From the NCBI GenBank assembly GCA_964654415.1, contig CAZZIP010000004.1, forward strand, positions 1 to 64,000: a stretch of 64,000 nucleotides of DNA, read 5' to 3'. The translations under genes and the position numbers were made by a program. Below are positions 1-6,902 of the stretch, piece by piece. How positions within the stretch are numbered: position 1 is the stretch's first letter; each line of letters begins with the position of its first letter. Under the pieces are notes generated by a model that saw only the letters and a list, made by a program, of their open reading frames with translations, ran no database searches and was not told the origin of the DNA. This stretch comes from Methylohalobius sp964654415. GTDB lineage: Bacteria; Pseudomonadota; Gammaproteobacteria; Methylococcales; Methylothermaceae.

Positions 1-2
1 GC

Positions 3-518
3 TATTGCGGAAGCTGCCGGGCATGCATCGACGTTTGCCCTACCGAGGCCATCGTCGCCCCGTACCAGCTCGACGCCAGGCGCTGCATTTCGTATTTGAC
101 CATCGAGCACTTTGGGCCTATCCCAGAGGAGCTTCGCCCCAAAATCGGCAACCGCATCTTCGGCTGCGACGACTGTCAGTTGGTTTGCCCCTGGAACTCA
201 AAAGCGCGCCTGACGCAAGAGAAAGATTTTTGGCCACGCTTTGGGTTAGAGCGCGCCTCTTTGATAGAGCTGTTTTCCTGGAGCGAGCAAGAATTTTTGG
301 CCAAAACCGAAGGCTCGGCCATCCGCCGCTTAGGCTATGAGCGCTGGCTGCGCAATTTAGCCGTCGGTTTAGGCAACGCGCCTACTTCAGCTTCGGTCAT
401 TGTGGCGTTAAAGAAGCGGCTGGATCATCCTTCTGAGCTGGTGCGCGAACACGTCCTCTGGGCGCTCAACCGGCAGCTTTCAGCGCACCAAGTCCGCCAA
501 GCTAAAGCAAATCCCTAA
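3..518 (+). CDS. queG: Epoxyqueuosine reductase QueG, C-terminal part (5' truncated by window edge)
   Basis: The reading frame is open from base 3, so the gene begins upstream of the window. The visible part starts in a ferredoxin-like cysteine motif (CGSCRACIDVCP) and has a second cluster motif (CDDCQLVCPWN), the two [4Fe-4S] sites typical of QueG. After these comes a helical tail (about 80 residues, ending in ALNRQLSAHQV) that fits the HEAT-like C-terminus of the family. QueG is a cytosolic cobalamin/Fe-S enzyme that reduces epoxyqueuosine to queuosine in tRNA, the last step of queuosine synthesis. The cobalamin-binding N-terminal half is not in the window. The ATG at base 96 lies inside the domain and is not the start. 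Confidence 0.93.
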   Translation, partial: YCGSCRACIDVCPTEAIVAPYQLDARRCISYLTIEHFGPIPEELRPKIGNRIFGCDDCQLVCPWNSKARLTQEKDFWPRFGLERASLIELFSWSEQEFLAKTEGSAIRRLGYERWLRNLAVGLGNAPTSASVIVALKKRLDHPSELVREHVLWALNRQLSAHQVRQAKANP

Positions 519-550
519 AAACGGCGAAGGCTTTTCCCATAAAGAGGTAT

Positions 551-1105
551 TCATCCCAATGCCCTTTCGACCTCGATCTCGACTTCAGGACAGAAAACCG
601 CGCTCAATCGCTCGCCTGGCTTGGCTTCCTTAACTTCTAAATACCCGCTCGGCGAAGGCTGGCGATAGACCTCGATCCGGCTTTGGGTCAAATCCACCAG
701 CCACACTTCGGGAATGCCATGGCGGGCGTAGAGGGGCAGCTTGACCGTGCGGTCATAGGCCAAGGAGGTGTCAGCCACTTCGATCAGCAGCAAGACATCC
801 TCTGGACCTGGATGCGCTTGCGCGTAGCTTTGATTTTTTACTAAGGCAAGGTCCGGTTGAGGTTCGGATTGCTCAGACAGACGGATCGGATCTTGGACCC
901 GAACCAAAGCTTCGCTCCCCTTGACGAAAACCCGCACCAGACGGCTCAAACAGTCCGCGTGTTTGGCTCCAACCGGCGCCATCTCAAAAATCTCCCCTTC
1001 GATCAACTCTACCCGCTCGTCTTCGGCAAAAATCCCCGCCTCGCCCATGCGTTGAAACTCCTCGACCGTGATCCGATGGCGCCTGGGATAAACGCTTGTG
1101 GCCAT
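551..1105 (-). CDS. Uma2-family (PD-(D/E)XK nuclease fold) protein
   Basis: A 184-residue protein of the Uma2 family (DUF820). The N-terminus has a helix-containing segment (ITVEEFQRMGEAGIF) followed by ERVELIEGEIFEMAPVG. The nuclease-like core has PDLALV, LLIEVADTS and a following lysine (VKLPLYARHGIPEVWLVDL), which match the D, E and K positions of the restriction-endonuclease-like fold. I chose the ATG at 1105 because GGAGA lies 6-7 bases upstream and this start avoids overlap with the upstream cytochrome gene. Longer in-frame extensions lack support. Family members are common in cyanobacteria and scattered in proteobacteria, and their cellular role is unclear. It may be a recent arrival, but base composition gives no clear sign of it. 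Confidence 0.8.
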   Translation of the reverse strand: MATSVYPRRHRITVEEFQRMGEAGIFAEDERVELIEGEIFEMAPVGAKHADCLSRLVRVFVKGSEALVRVQDPIRLSEQSEPQPDLALVKNQSYAQAHPGPEDVLLLIEVADTSLAYDRTVKLPLYARHGIPEVWLVDLTQSRIEVYRQPSPSGYLEVKEAKPGERLSAVFCPEVEIEVERALG

Positions 1106-1136
1106 AGCTTTCTCCGAAAAAGTATTTAGGGTATTT

Positions 1137-1724
1137 TTACCGCCATGGCAGGATCGCCGCAACCACCCCGTCGCGCCGCCAAAGATGGCAAAGCGCAAGG
1201 CTAAGGTGCAGCCCAAAGTAGCCCAACACTCCCCACCCTAAGGCTTTGTGCCAGGTCCTAAGCAAAGAAAGCTCCTCAGGTAGCTCCCCTGCTGGTGAAA
1301 TTACCAGAAAAATCGCCAATCCCACCAATCCCTGCAGAGTGACAAGCACCAACCCCAACCCTTGAATCAATCCAGGAAGGCCAGGGCGTGGCCCGCCCCG
1401 AGGCAGCTTACCTTGCAAAAGCCCGCGCACATCCTCAGCCATCGCACGCCAACTTGCGCAAGCCGTAGGAAACAGGCGCCTTAGCCCGCCGTCGTGACCT
1501 TCCGCCAGCCAGCCTAAGTGAAACAGGCATCCTCCTAAGACCAATAAGCCGATCAATTCGTGCCCCAAGGAAAGCCACGGGCGCACTCTCCCTTCAAGCT
1601 CCGCCAGAGCAAAGCCAAGACCGAGCTGCAAGCTCACCGACACCGCAAGCCCCGAATGTAGCCATCTTAAGGTAGCCGACCAAGCCGTGGGTTTTTTGCT
1701 ATATTTATTATATTTAAGCACCAA
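1137..1724 (-). CDS. Cytochrome b561-type membrane protein
   Basis: A protein of about 195 residues with four predicted membrane helices. Histidines sit where the b561/Ni-Fe-hydrogenase cytochrome b family ligates heme: RWLHSGLA near residue 23, SLGHELIG near 54, RTWHKALGWG near 159 and FGLHLSLALCHLW near 172. Such proteins pass electrons between quinones and periplasmic or soluble partners. No partner catalytic subunit is adjacent, so the electron donor or acceptor is unknown. The start is a TTG at 1724 directly followed by GTG. GGGGA lies upstream as part of an inverted repeat shared with the divergent sensor gene. The N-terminal codons are unusually A+T-rich. A start at the GTG is equally possible. 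Confidence 0.75.
   Translation of the reverse strand: MVLKYNKYSKKPTAWSATLRWLHSGLAVSVSLQLGLGFALAELEGRVRPWLSLGHELIGLLVLGGCLFHLGWLAEGHDGGLRRLFPTACASWRAMAEDVRGLLQGKLPRGGPRPGLPGLIQGLGLVLVTLQGLVGLAIFLVISPAGELPEELSLLRTWHKALGWGVLGYFGLHLSLALCHLWRRDGVVAAILPWR
1697..1705 (+). promoter_or_regulatory. Candidate extended -10 promoter for the globin-coupled sensor gene
   Basis: TGCTATATT matches an extended -10 (TGnTATAAT, one mismatch) inside a local A+T-rich patch. Transcription would start near base 1712, upstream of both arms of the inverted repeat at 1725-1793. No -35 hexamer is obvious. The assignment rests on sequence match only. Confidence 0.35.
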
Positions 1725-1793
1725 GCCTTATCCCCGCCGGTGCTTTCTTCCTGCCTTGTCCCCGCAGGGTAACACTAAAAAAGGAGATAAGGC
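1725..1793. promoter_or_regulatory. Mirror-image inverted repeat abutting both start codons of a divergent gene pair
   Basis: The arm GGAGATAAGGC (1783-1793) ends at the base before the ATG of the GGDEF/EAL gene. Its inverted copy reads GGGGATAAGGC on the minus strand (1735-1725) and ends at the base before the TTG of the b561 gene. The arms pair over 8 bp plus two more after one mismatch. Each arm carries a Shine-Dalgarno-like GGRG, so in either mRNA the pairing would hide the ribosome site. A smaller hairpin (CCTGC/GCAGG, 1750-1768) lies between them. It could be an RNA fold, a protein operator, or only two similar ribosome sites. Confidence 0.5.
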
Positions 1794-3980
1794 ATGATCT
1801 TCCCTGCTCTTCCCAGTTTGACTCCTGAGGAAATCCAACAGCGCATGGCGTTTTTGGAGATAACTGACCGGGACGCAGCGCTGCTGCACCACTATCGCAG
1901 ACATTTTACCGGCGCCTGCTACCAAATCATCCAGGCTTTTTATACGCATCTTTCTCAATTTCCTCCATCACAATCCCTTTTGACTAAACCTGGGGCGATT
2001 GCCAACCTTAGCAAAATCCAGCGCCGCTACTGGCAAAGGTTTTTTTCCGGACGCTACGATGCTTCATACGTCAGCGACCGCTTGAAGATAGGCACTAGCC
2101 ACTACAAGGTTGGCCTTGAACTCAAATGGTATAGCAGCTCGTACGCTTGGTTCTTGGTGAAGCTTACAGAATCCGCATTCCACCAGGAAACGCTCGCGCT
2201 GGCTGAGAAGATCAAGCTAATTAGCGCGTTCACCAAGCTCGTCTTTTTCGACCTGAGTCTGGCGGTCGAGTCTTATGTGGAGGCCGACCGCCACCAGCTC
2301 GAAAGCGTAAAAAACCACCTTCAGCGCGTTCTGGACACTGTTCCCGAAGCCATTTTGCTCCTCACCACCCAAGGGCGTATTCAAGCGTGTAATCCGGCTG
2401 CCGTACGCCTGTTTGGCCATCCCCAGGAAGCGTTTTCAGCCCTGCCAGTCAACCAGCTACTTACCGACGAATCCGGCCGGCCTCTGGAGTTCCATGAGCT
2501 TCTAACTCATCTGTGGCACCCTGACAGCGCTCCTTGTCCGGCCCTTGCGGTCAAAAACCAGGCGCAAGCAGTGCCGGTCGAGGTCACAATCGCCCAACTT
2601 CCCGAAGACCAGCCGCGGTATCTTTTGGTTGTGCGCGATGTCAGCCGGCAAAAACAGGTGGAAGCCAAGCTCTCGCAGCTGGCTAAATTCGATCCTGTGA
2701 CCACCCTTCCCAACCGCGCTCTGTTCTTTGACCTGCTGGCCCAGGAACTGGCCCGCTCTCACCGCTACCAAAACCCGCTTGCAGTATTGTTTTTGGATCT
2801 AGACAACTTCAAAAAGATCAACGACAGCTTTGGTCATCTCACCGGCGACCTGCTACTCAAGCAAGTCGCCCTGCGCCTCAAAAGAGTCTTGCGCGAAACC
2901 GACACTATCGCCCGCTTCGGCGGCGACGAATTTACCATTTGTCTTCCTGACCTTAAGACTGCGGAAGGGTATCTGCCAATCGTGACCAAACTCCGTAAGG
3001 CCTTTGCCTCTCCTTTCCGTCTGGGAACCCAGGAGGTATTCGTCAGCGCCTCGATCGGCATCGCCCTCTCCCCCCACCACGGAACCGATCCCGACACCTT
3101 GCTCAAACACGCAGACGTCGCCATGTACGAGGCCAAGCGCAAGCGTCTGGGCCACTATTGCTACAACACTGCCTTAGAAGAGGCCGCGATCCAGCAAATC
3201 ACCTTCGAAAAGGAATTATACCGTGCCCTGGAACGAGGGGAATTTTATCTAGTTTATCAACCGCAGGTATGTTTGCATTCAGGCCGCATCACGGGCGTGG
3301 AGGCGCTGCTTCGCTGGCGCAATCCAAGCTTGGGGTCACCGTCGCCCAGTCGCTTCATCCCTTACCTAGAACACACCGGCTTAATCAAGCAGGTAGGAAA
3401 ATGGGCATTTTCAGTCGCCTGCGCGCAAATTCGGAAATGGCAGGAAACTTTGGGGATCGAACTCACCCTGGCAGTTAACCTCTCGGCCAGTCAAATCGCC
3501 CAGATCGATTTCTCAGAGTCGCTCTACCGAGAGATAAGTAGGCTGGGGCTTGCGCCTGAGCTTCTGGAACTTGAAATCACCGAGACCACGCTCATGGAAC
3601 AGAACGAAATTACTTGCTCCAATCTACAGTTTTTGCACGCCATGGGCGTGCATTTGGCCATCGACGATTTCGGCATCGGCTATTCTTCCTTAGGGTACTT
3701 GAAAGCCTTTCCCTTCCATACTTTAAAGATCGACAAAAGCTTCATCCAGCAGCTAACGACTAAAAAAGACCAAGAGCTTGCTCGCCACATCGTGGGGATC
3801 GGCAAAAGCCTAGAGCTTAAAGTGATCGTCGAAGGAGTGGAAACCAAAGCCCAGCTTGCCCTTGTCCGGGAACTTGGCTGCGACTTAGCACAAGGATATC
3901 TTTTTTCTCCCCCCTTGGAAGCTTCGGAATTGACCAATCGGCTTAAGTCGAGCACGCAATTGCTGCTTCCGTTAACTTAA
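1794..3980 (+). CDS. Globin-coupled PAS-GGDEF-EAL c-di-GMP enzyme
   Basis: A 728-residue cytosolic sensor. Residues about 1-165 form a protoglobin/globin-coupled-sensor domain; the proximal heme ligand is probably H103 (IGTSHYKVGLELKWY). A PAS domain follows (about 175-290), then a GGDEF domain with an intact GGDEF motif at residues 376-380, then an EAL domain (about 470-715). The EAL motifs look complete: EALLRW from residue 503, NLSASQ, EITETTLM, IDDFGIGYS, KIDKSFI and VEGVET. Both synthesis and breakdown of cyclic di-GMP are therefore possible, presumably tuned by oxygen or NO at the heme. AAGGAG lies before the ATG. The 3' end overlaps the convergent ANTAR regulator gene by 9 bp. Confidence 0.93.
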   Translation: MIFPALPSLTPEEIQQRMAFLEITDRDAALLHHYRRHFTGACYQIIQAFYTHLSQFPPSQSLLTKPGAIANLSKIQRRYWQRFFSGRYDASYVSDRLKIGTSHYKVGLELKWYSSSYAWFLVKLTESAFHQETLALAEKIKLISAFTKLVFFDLSLAVESYVEADRHQLESVKNHLQRVLDTVPEAILLLTTQGRIQACNPAAVRLFGHPQEAFSALPVNQLLTDESGRPLEFHELLTHLWHPDSAPCPALAVKNQAQAVPVEVTIAQLPEDQPRYLLVVRDVSRQKQVEAKLSQLAKFDPVTTLPNRALFFDLLAQELARSHRYQNPLAVLFLDLDNFKKINDSFGHLTGDLLLKQVALRLKRVLRETDTIARFGGDEFTICLPDLKTAEGYLPIVTKLRKAFASPFRLGTQEVFVSASIGIALSPHHGTDPDTLLKHADVAMYEAKRKRLGHYCYNTALEEAAIQQITFEKELYRALERGEFYLVYQPQVCLHSGRITGVEALLRWRNPSLGSPSPSRFIPYLEHTGLIKQVGKWAFSVACAQIRKWQETLGIELTLAVNLSASQIAQIDFSESLYREISRLGLAPELLELEITETTLMEQNEITCSNLQFLHAMGVHLAIDDFGIGYSSLGYLKAFPFHTLKIDKSFIQQLTTKKDQELARHIVGIGKSLELKVIVEGVETKAQLALVRELGCDLAQGYLFSPPLEASELTNRLKSSTQLLLPLT

Positions 3981-4565
3981 ATTTTTTAATTGGTTCAGAC
4001 TGTCTACCATTTCCACTACCTGCTGGGCCAGTTCCAAAACCTTGCGATGCGTGCTTCTTGCCCTCCGCCGCAGGATTTCATAAGCCTGCACGCGAGACAA
4101 GCCCAGGCGCTCCATTAAAATACCCACTGCTTGATTGATAATCCGATTGCTTTCCAGCACTGTTTGCAGTCTGGTTGTTTCCTCGTGCATGTGCTCGAGC
4201 CTGCGCCGCAGCGCCAAAACTGCCTGCAATTGCGGTAAAACTTGGGAGACAGCAAGCGGTTTGACAAGATACCCAAACCCGCCTGCCTCGAGGGCTTGGC
4301 TGACCGCTTCTTGGTCATTGTAAGCCGACAAAAACAAAACCGCCGCGCCATATTCCCTGTCTAATATCTTGGCTACCTCCGGTCCAGAAATATCAGGCAA
4401 GCGTACGTCCACCAAAGCGATCTCAGGTTTTAATTCCTGCGCTTTGACCAAGGCTTCTTGCCCTGAGCTTGCTGGCACCACTTCAAAGCCATAGGCAGCA
4501 AGCCCCTGTACCAAGGTCGCAAGCACCAAACGGTCGTCTTCCACTACCAAAATTTTGCACGCCAT
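3972..4565 (-). CDS. ANTAR-domain response regulator (antiterminator type)
   Basis: A 197-residue regulator with a CheY-like receiver (acid pocket E9-D10-D11, likely phosphate acceptor D53 in LVDVRLPD, conserved K in YLVKPL). A short coiled segment leads to a C-terminal ANTAR domain (about 130-190: NRIINQAVGILMERLGLSRVQAYEILRRRA). ANTAR proteins such as AmiR, NasT and EutV bind paired hexaloop hairpins in nascent RNA and prevent termination. The gene is divergent from a HisKA_2 kinase gene with only 38 bases between, so the two very likely form a two-component pair of the EutW/EutV kind. AAAGGA precedes the ATG. I found no convincing ANTAR RNA target in the window. Confidence 0.92.
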   Translation of the reverse strand: MACKILVVEDDRLVLATLVQGLAAYGFEVVPASSGQEALVKAQELKPEIALVDVRLPDISGPEVAKILDREYGAAVLFLSAYNDQEAVSQALEAGGFGYLVKPLAVSQVLPQLQAVLALRRRLEHMHEETTRLQTVLESNRIINQAVGILMERLGLSRVQAYEILRRRARSTHRKVLELAQQVVEMVDSLNQLKNLS

Positions 4566-4575
4566 CGCCTATCCT

Positions 4576-4589
4576 TTGAAATAAATCAA
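4576..4589. promoter_or_regulatory. Candidate FNR/ANR-type box between the divergent ANTAR regulator and kinase genes
   Basis: TTGAAATAAATCAA matches the FNR consensus TTGAT-N4-ATCAA with one mismatch. It is almost centred in the 38-base gap between the two divergent starts. Such a site would tie the pair to oxygen limitation, but a short A+T-rich match can also arise by chance. Confidence 0.4.
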
Positions 4590-4603
4590 ATTCTTATTTT
4601 ACC

Positions 4604-5542
4604 ATGACCGAACTATACCATCAGTACTGCCCTTGCCTGTGCTTTGACCAAGCCTGTGCCTTAGCCCTGGCGCCTTCCGGAGAAATCCTACAAATCACGC
4701 CTTCCTTAGCCGCAGTGCTTGGGTATCGGCACGATGAGCTGCCAGGCCAAACGCTGTTTACGCTTCTGCCGCAAAGCGAGCACGCCACAGCCTGTGCCTT
4801 CCTTAAGACGCTTGCCCATAGCCCGTCAACCCTTGAAATCCGCCTCATGACCAAAACCAAAGCTTGGGTTCCAACCAAGCTTGCAGGCTGCCAACAAGGA
4901 CAAAACTTGTTGCTTCTGGCCCAAATCGGCGACTACCCGCGTTACCAACGCGACCTGCTCCTGCGCGAAGTCCATCACCGGATCAAAAACAACCTCCAAG
5001 GGATCGCCGGCTTGCTTTACAACCAGACGCTTGCCCATCCTGAGCTTGCGCCGCTGCTTGAAACCCCGATCCGCCAAATTAATTCCATCGCCCTGCTTTA
5101 TAACCTAAAAAGCACGGGAGAAGAAAAGGTCTTTTTGTGCCAGCTGTGCCAGCTCATCGCCCAGGCCGGCCAAGGACTCACTGAGGCTACTATCCACATG
5201 GACATCCCTTACGACAAAACCATAGAAGTCCAAGACGCAGAAGCCGTCACCTTGGCCTTGGTCCTCAACGAGCTTTTGGTCAATGCCATCAAACACGGCC
5301 AAGGCCCGCTCACTCTTGCCATGCGCTGGATGGGAAACGCAGCACAAGTCATCCTCCGCAACCCTTGCGCACAACCCTTAAAGCTCGATTTTGCCAAAGG
5401 CATTGGGCTTGGCATGGGATTACAATTGGTACGCCAGCTTTTACCCCCACGCGACTTGGCAAATTTGGTCATCTCTTGGCAAGATGGCGAAGTAGTGACC
5501 ACTTTGTACTTGTATCCGCCTTTGGTGCGCTTCCTGGCCTAG
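4604..5542 (+). CDS. PAS/HisKA_2 sensor histidine kinase
   Basis: A 312-residue soluble kinase with no membrane segment. Residues about 15-110 resemble a PAS domain (SGEILQITPSLAAVLGYRHDE). The dimerization and phosphoacceptor segment is of the HisKA_2 type (REVHHRIKNNLQGIAGLL, near residue 122). The ATPase domain shows an N box (LNELLVNAIKHG) and a glycine-rich box (KGIGLGMGLQLV). This kinase class often pairs with ANTAR regulators, and one lies divergently next door. The ligand is unknown. The ATG at 4604 has no good Shine-Dalgarno sequence and may be weakly translated or leaderless. The gene ends just before a sodC remnant. Confidence 0.88.
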   Translation: MTELYHQYCPCLCFDQACALALAPSGEILQITPSLAAVLGYRHDELPGQTLFTLLPQSEHATACAFLKTLAHSPSTLEIRLMTKTKAWVPTKLAGCQQGQNLLLLAQIGDYPRYQRDLLLREVHHRIKNNLQGIAGLLYNQTLAHPELAPLLETPIRQINSIALLYNLKSTGEEKVFLCQLCQLIAQAGQGLTEATIHMDIPYDKTIEVQDAEAVTLALVLNELLVNAIKHGQGPLTLAMRWMGNAAQVILRNPCAQPLKLDFAKGIGLGMGLQLVRQLLPPRDLANLVISWQDGEVVTTLYLYPPLVRFLA

Positions 5543-5570
5543 ACTTAAGCGCTTTGGCATTGCCTAGTGA

Positions 5571-5798
5571 CGGGGCTGTTTGGGCTATGGAGACGGGCAC
5601 TTGGGCGATCTTCCGCCGCTCTATGTGGATGCCAATGGCCAAGCCCGGCTTCCGGTTTTAGCGCCGCGTTTGAAGCTTTCGGATCTCAAAGGCCGCGCGC
5701 TGATCGTCCACGAAGGAGGAGACAACTACTCTGACCACCCTGCCCCGCTGGGCGGAGGAGGGGCAAGGATCGCGTGCGGGACAATCCCTCAAGGGTAA
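5571..5798 (+). pseudogene. sodC: C-terminal remnant of Cu/Zn superoxide dismutase
   Basis: About 70 codons encode the C-terminal third of periplasmic Cu/Zn superoxide dismutase: GDGHLGDLPPLYVDANG, VLAPRLKLSDLKGRALIVH, GGDNYSDHPAPLGGGGARIA and CGTIP before a TAA. The signature GGGGARIACG is intact. A TGA lies in frame at 5568-5570 and no upstream frame supplies the signal peptide or the HxH copper ligands, so the first two thirds are missing. The histidine kinase gene ends 28 bases before the remnant, which suggests that a deletion or rearrangement removed the 5' part of sodC. A TTG at 5580 could start a 72-residue peptide, but it could not be an active enzyme. Confidence 0.85.
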
Positions 5799-6817
5799 AA
5801 CCCGACTTTTTCCAGCCCAATCGTTTCCGGTAGGCCAAATATAAGGTTCATATTCTGCACCGCCTGGCCGGCTGCCCCTTTGACCAGATTGTCGATCACT
5901 GCTAGCACCACCACTGTGTCTCCGTCTCCTGGACGGTGTACGGCAATCTGGCAGCGGTTAGCGCCGCGCACGTGGGAGGTGGCCGGATGCGAACCTGGAG
6001 GAAGGACATCGACGAAAGCCTCGTTGGCGTAGTAAGACAGGTACAACTCCTGAAGGTCCACCTCCTTTTTTAAGCAGCCGTAAAGGGTTGCATGAATGCC
6101 GCGGATCATTGGCGCCAGGTGGGGAACAAAGGTCAAGCCGACCGCTGTACCGGCCAGCGTCTCGAGCTGTTGGCAGATTTCTGGATGATGGCGGTGGCCG
6201 GAAACCGCATACGCCTTAAAGCTCTCCCCGGCTTCGGCCAGCAGCAAGGAAACTTCAGCTTTGCGCCCGGCGCCGGAAACCCCAGATTTGCAGTCTGCAA
6301 TCAGATTCTTAGGATCTACCGCCCCACTCGCCAGAAGCGGCCAAAAGCCCAGCTGCACCGCAGTGGGATAGCAGCCTGGGCAGGCGATCAGGCGCGCGGC
6401 CTTGATCTTTTCCCGGTGAATCTCAGGCAAGCCGTAGACCGCCTGCGACAAAAGCTCAGGACAAGCGTGCGGCTGGCCGTACCAGTGCTCCCAGAGCTTA
6501 GGGTCACGCAAACGGAAATCGGCCGACAAATCGATCACTACCCGCCCGCGCGCAAGTAAGGTTTGAGCATACTGCATCGCCACCCCGTTTGGCGTAGCGA
6601 AAAAGACGACGTTGCACTCAGCCAGTGCCTCTACCTCTGGCGGTTGAAAGCATAGATCTACGATTCCACGCAGGCTAGGATAAAGCTCGGCCACATTTTT
6701 GCCAGCATCGCTGCGCGAAGTCACCAATGCTAACTCTACTTCGGGATGGCGCGCCAACAATCGTAAAAGCTCTACCCCCGCATAGCCGCTGCCGCCGACG
6801 ATCGCCGCTGTAATCAT
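5789..6817 (-). CDS. argC: N-acetyl-gamma-glutamyl-phosphate reductase
   Basis: A 342-residue cytosolic dehydrogenase that reduces N-acetylglutamyl phosphate to the semialdehyde with NADPH, in arginine synthesis. The N-terminal Rossmann motif is GGSGYAGVELLRLL. The catalytic cysteine lies in IACPGCYPTAVQLGF, followed by KSGVSGAGRK and a catalytic-domain HRHHPEI segment. Length is normal for the family. The ATG at 6817 has a strong site (GGGGAGG) upstream. It is divergent from tsaD, and the 85-base gap holds overlapping extended -10 promoters. The 3' end overlaps the sodC remnant by 10 bp. Confidence 0.97.
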   Translation of the reverse strand: MITAAIVGGSGYAGVELLRLLARHPEVELALVTSRSDAGKNVAELYPSLRGIVDLCFQPPEVEALAECNVVFFATPNGVAMQYAQTLLARGRVVIDLSADFRLRDPKLWEHWYGQPHACPELLSQAVYGLPEIHREKIKAARLIACPGCYPTAVQLGFWPLLASGAVDPKNLIADCKSGVSGAGRKAEVSLLLAEAGESFKAYAVSGHRHHPEICQQLETLAGTAVGLTFVPHLAPMIRGIHATLYGCLKKEVDLQELYLSYYANEAFVDVLPPGSHPATSHVRGANRCQIAVHRPGDGDTVVVLAVIDNLVKGAAGQAVQNMNLIFGLPETIGLEKVGFYP

Positions 6818-6866
6818 TTACCTCCCCTTCGAACAAACGTTGCATGGATATTAAGCCTGTACGCGC

Positions 6867-6875
6867 AGTATACCA
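6867..6875 (-). promoter_or_regulatory. Candidate extended -10 promoter for argC
   Basis: On the minus strand TGGTATACT fits TGnTATAAT with one mismatch. The transcript would start near 6860 and leave an argC leader of about 43 bases that includes its strong ribosome site. Its -35 region would overlap the -10 of the divergent tsaD promoter. Confidence 0.45.
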
Positions 6876-6885
6876 AGCCAGCTTT

Positions 6886-6894
6886 TGCTATACT
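6886..6894 (+). promoter_or_regulatory. Candidate extended -10 promoter for tsaD
   Basis: TGCTATACT fits the extended -10 consensus with one mismatch. The expected start point (about 6901) is only two bases before the tsaD ATG at 6903, which predicts a leaderless or nearly leaderless message. There is no Shine-Dalgarno sequence, which agrees with this. Confidence 0.45.
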
Positions 6895-6902
6895 CATGCC
6901 CG

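Noticed and set aside
5..340. 111-residue plus-strand frame at the left edge
   Set aside because: It is an out-of-frame shadow of queG; the queG frame carries the iron-sulfur motifs.
1725..1793. Possible c-di-GMP riboswitch upstream of the GGDEF/EAL gene
   Set aside because: The conserved GEMM core sequences are not present; only the start-codon-proximal inverted repeat and a small hairpin are visible.
6092..6559. 155-residue frame antisense to argC
   Set aside because: It lies wholly inside argC, has no recognisable domain and reflects codon bias on the opposite strand.
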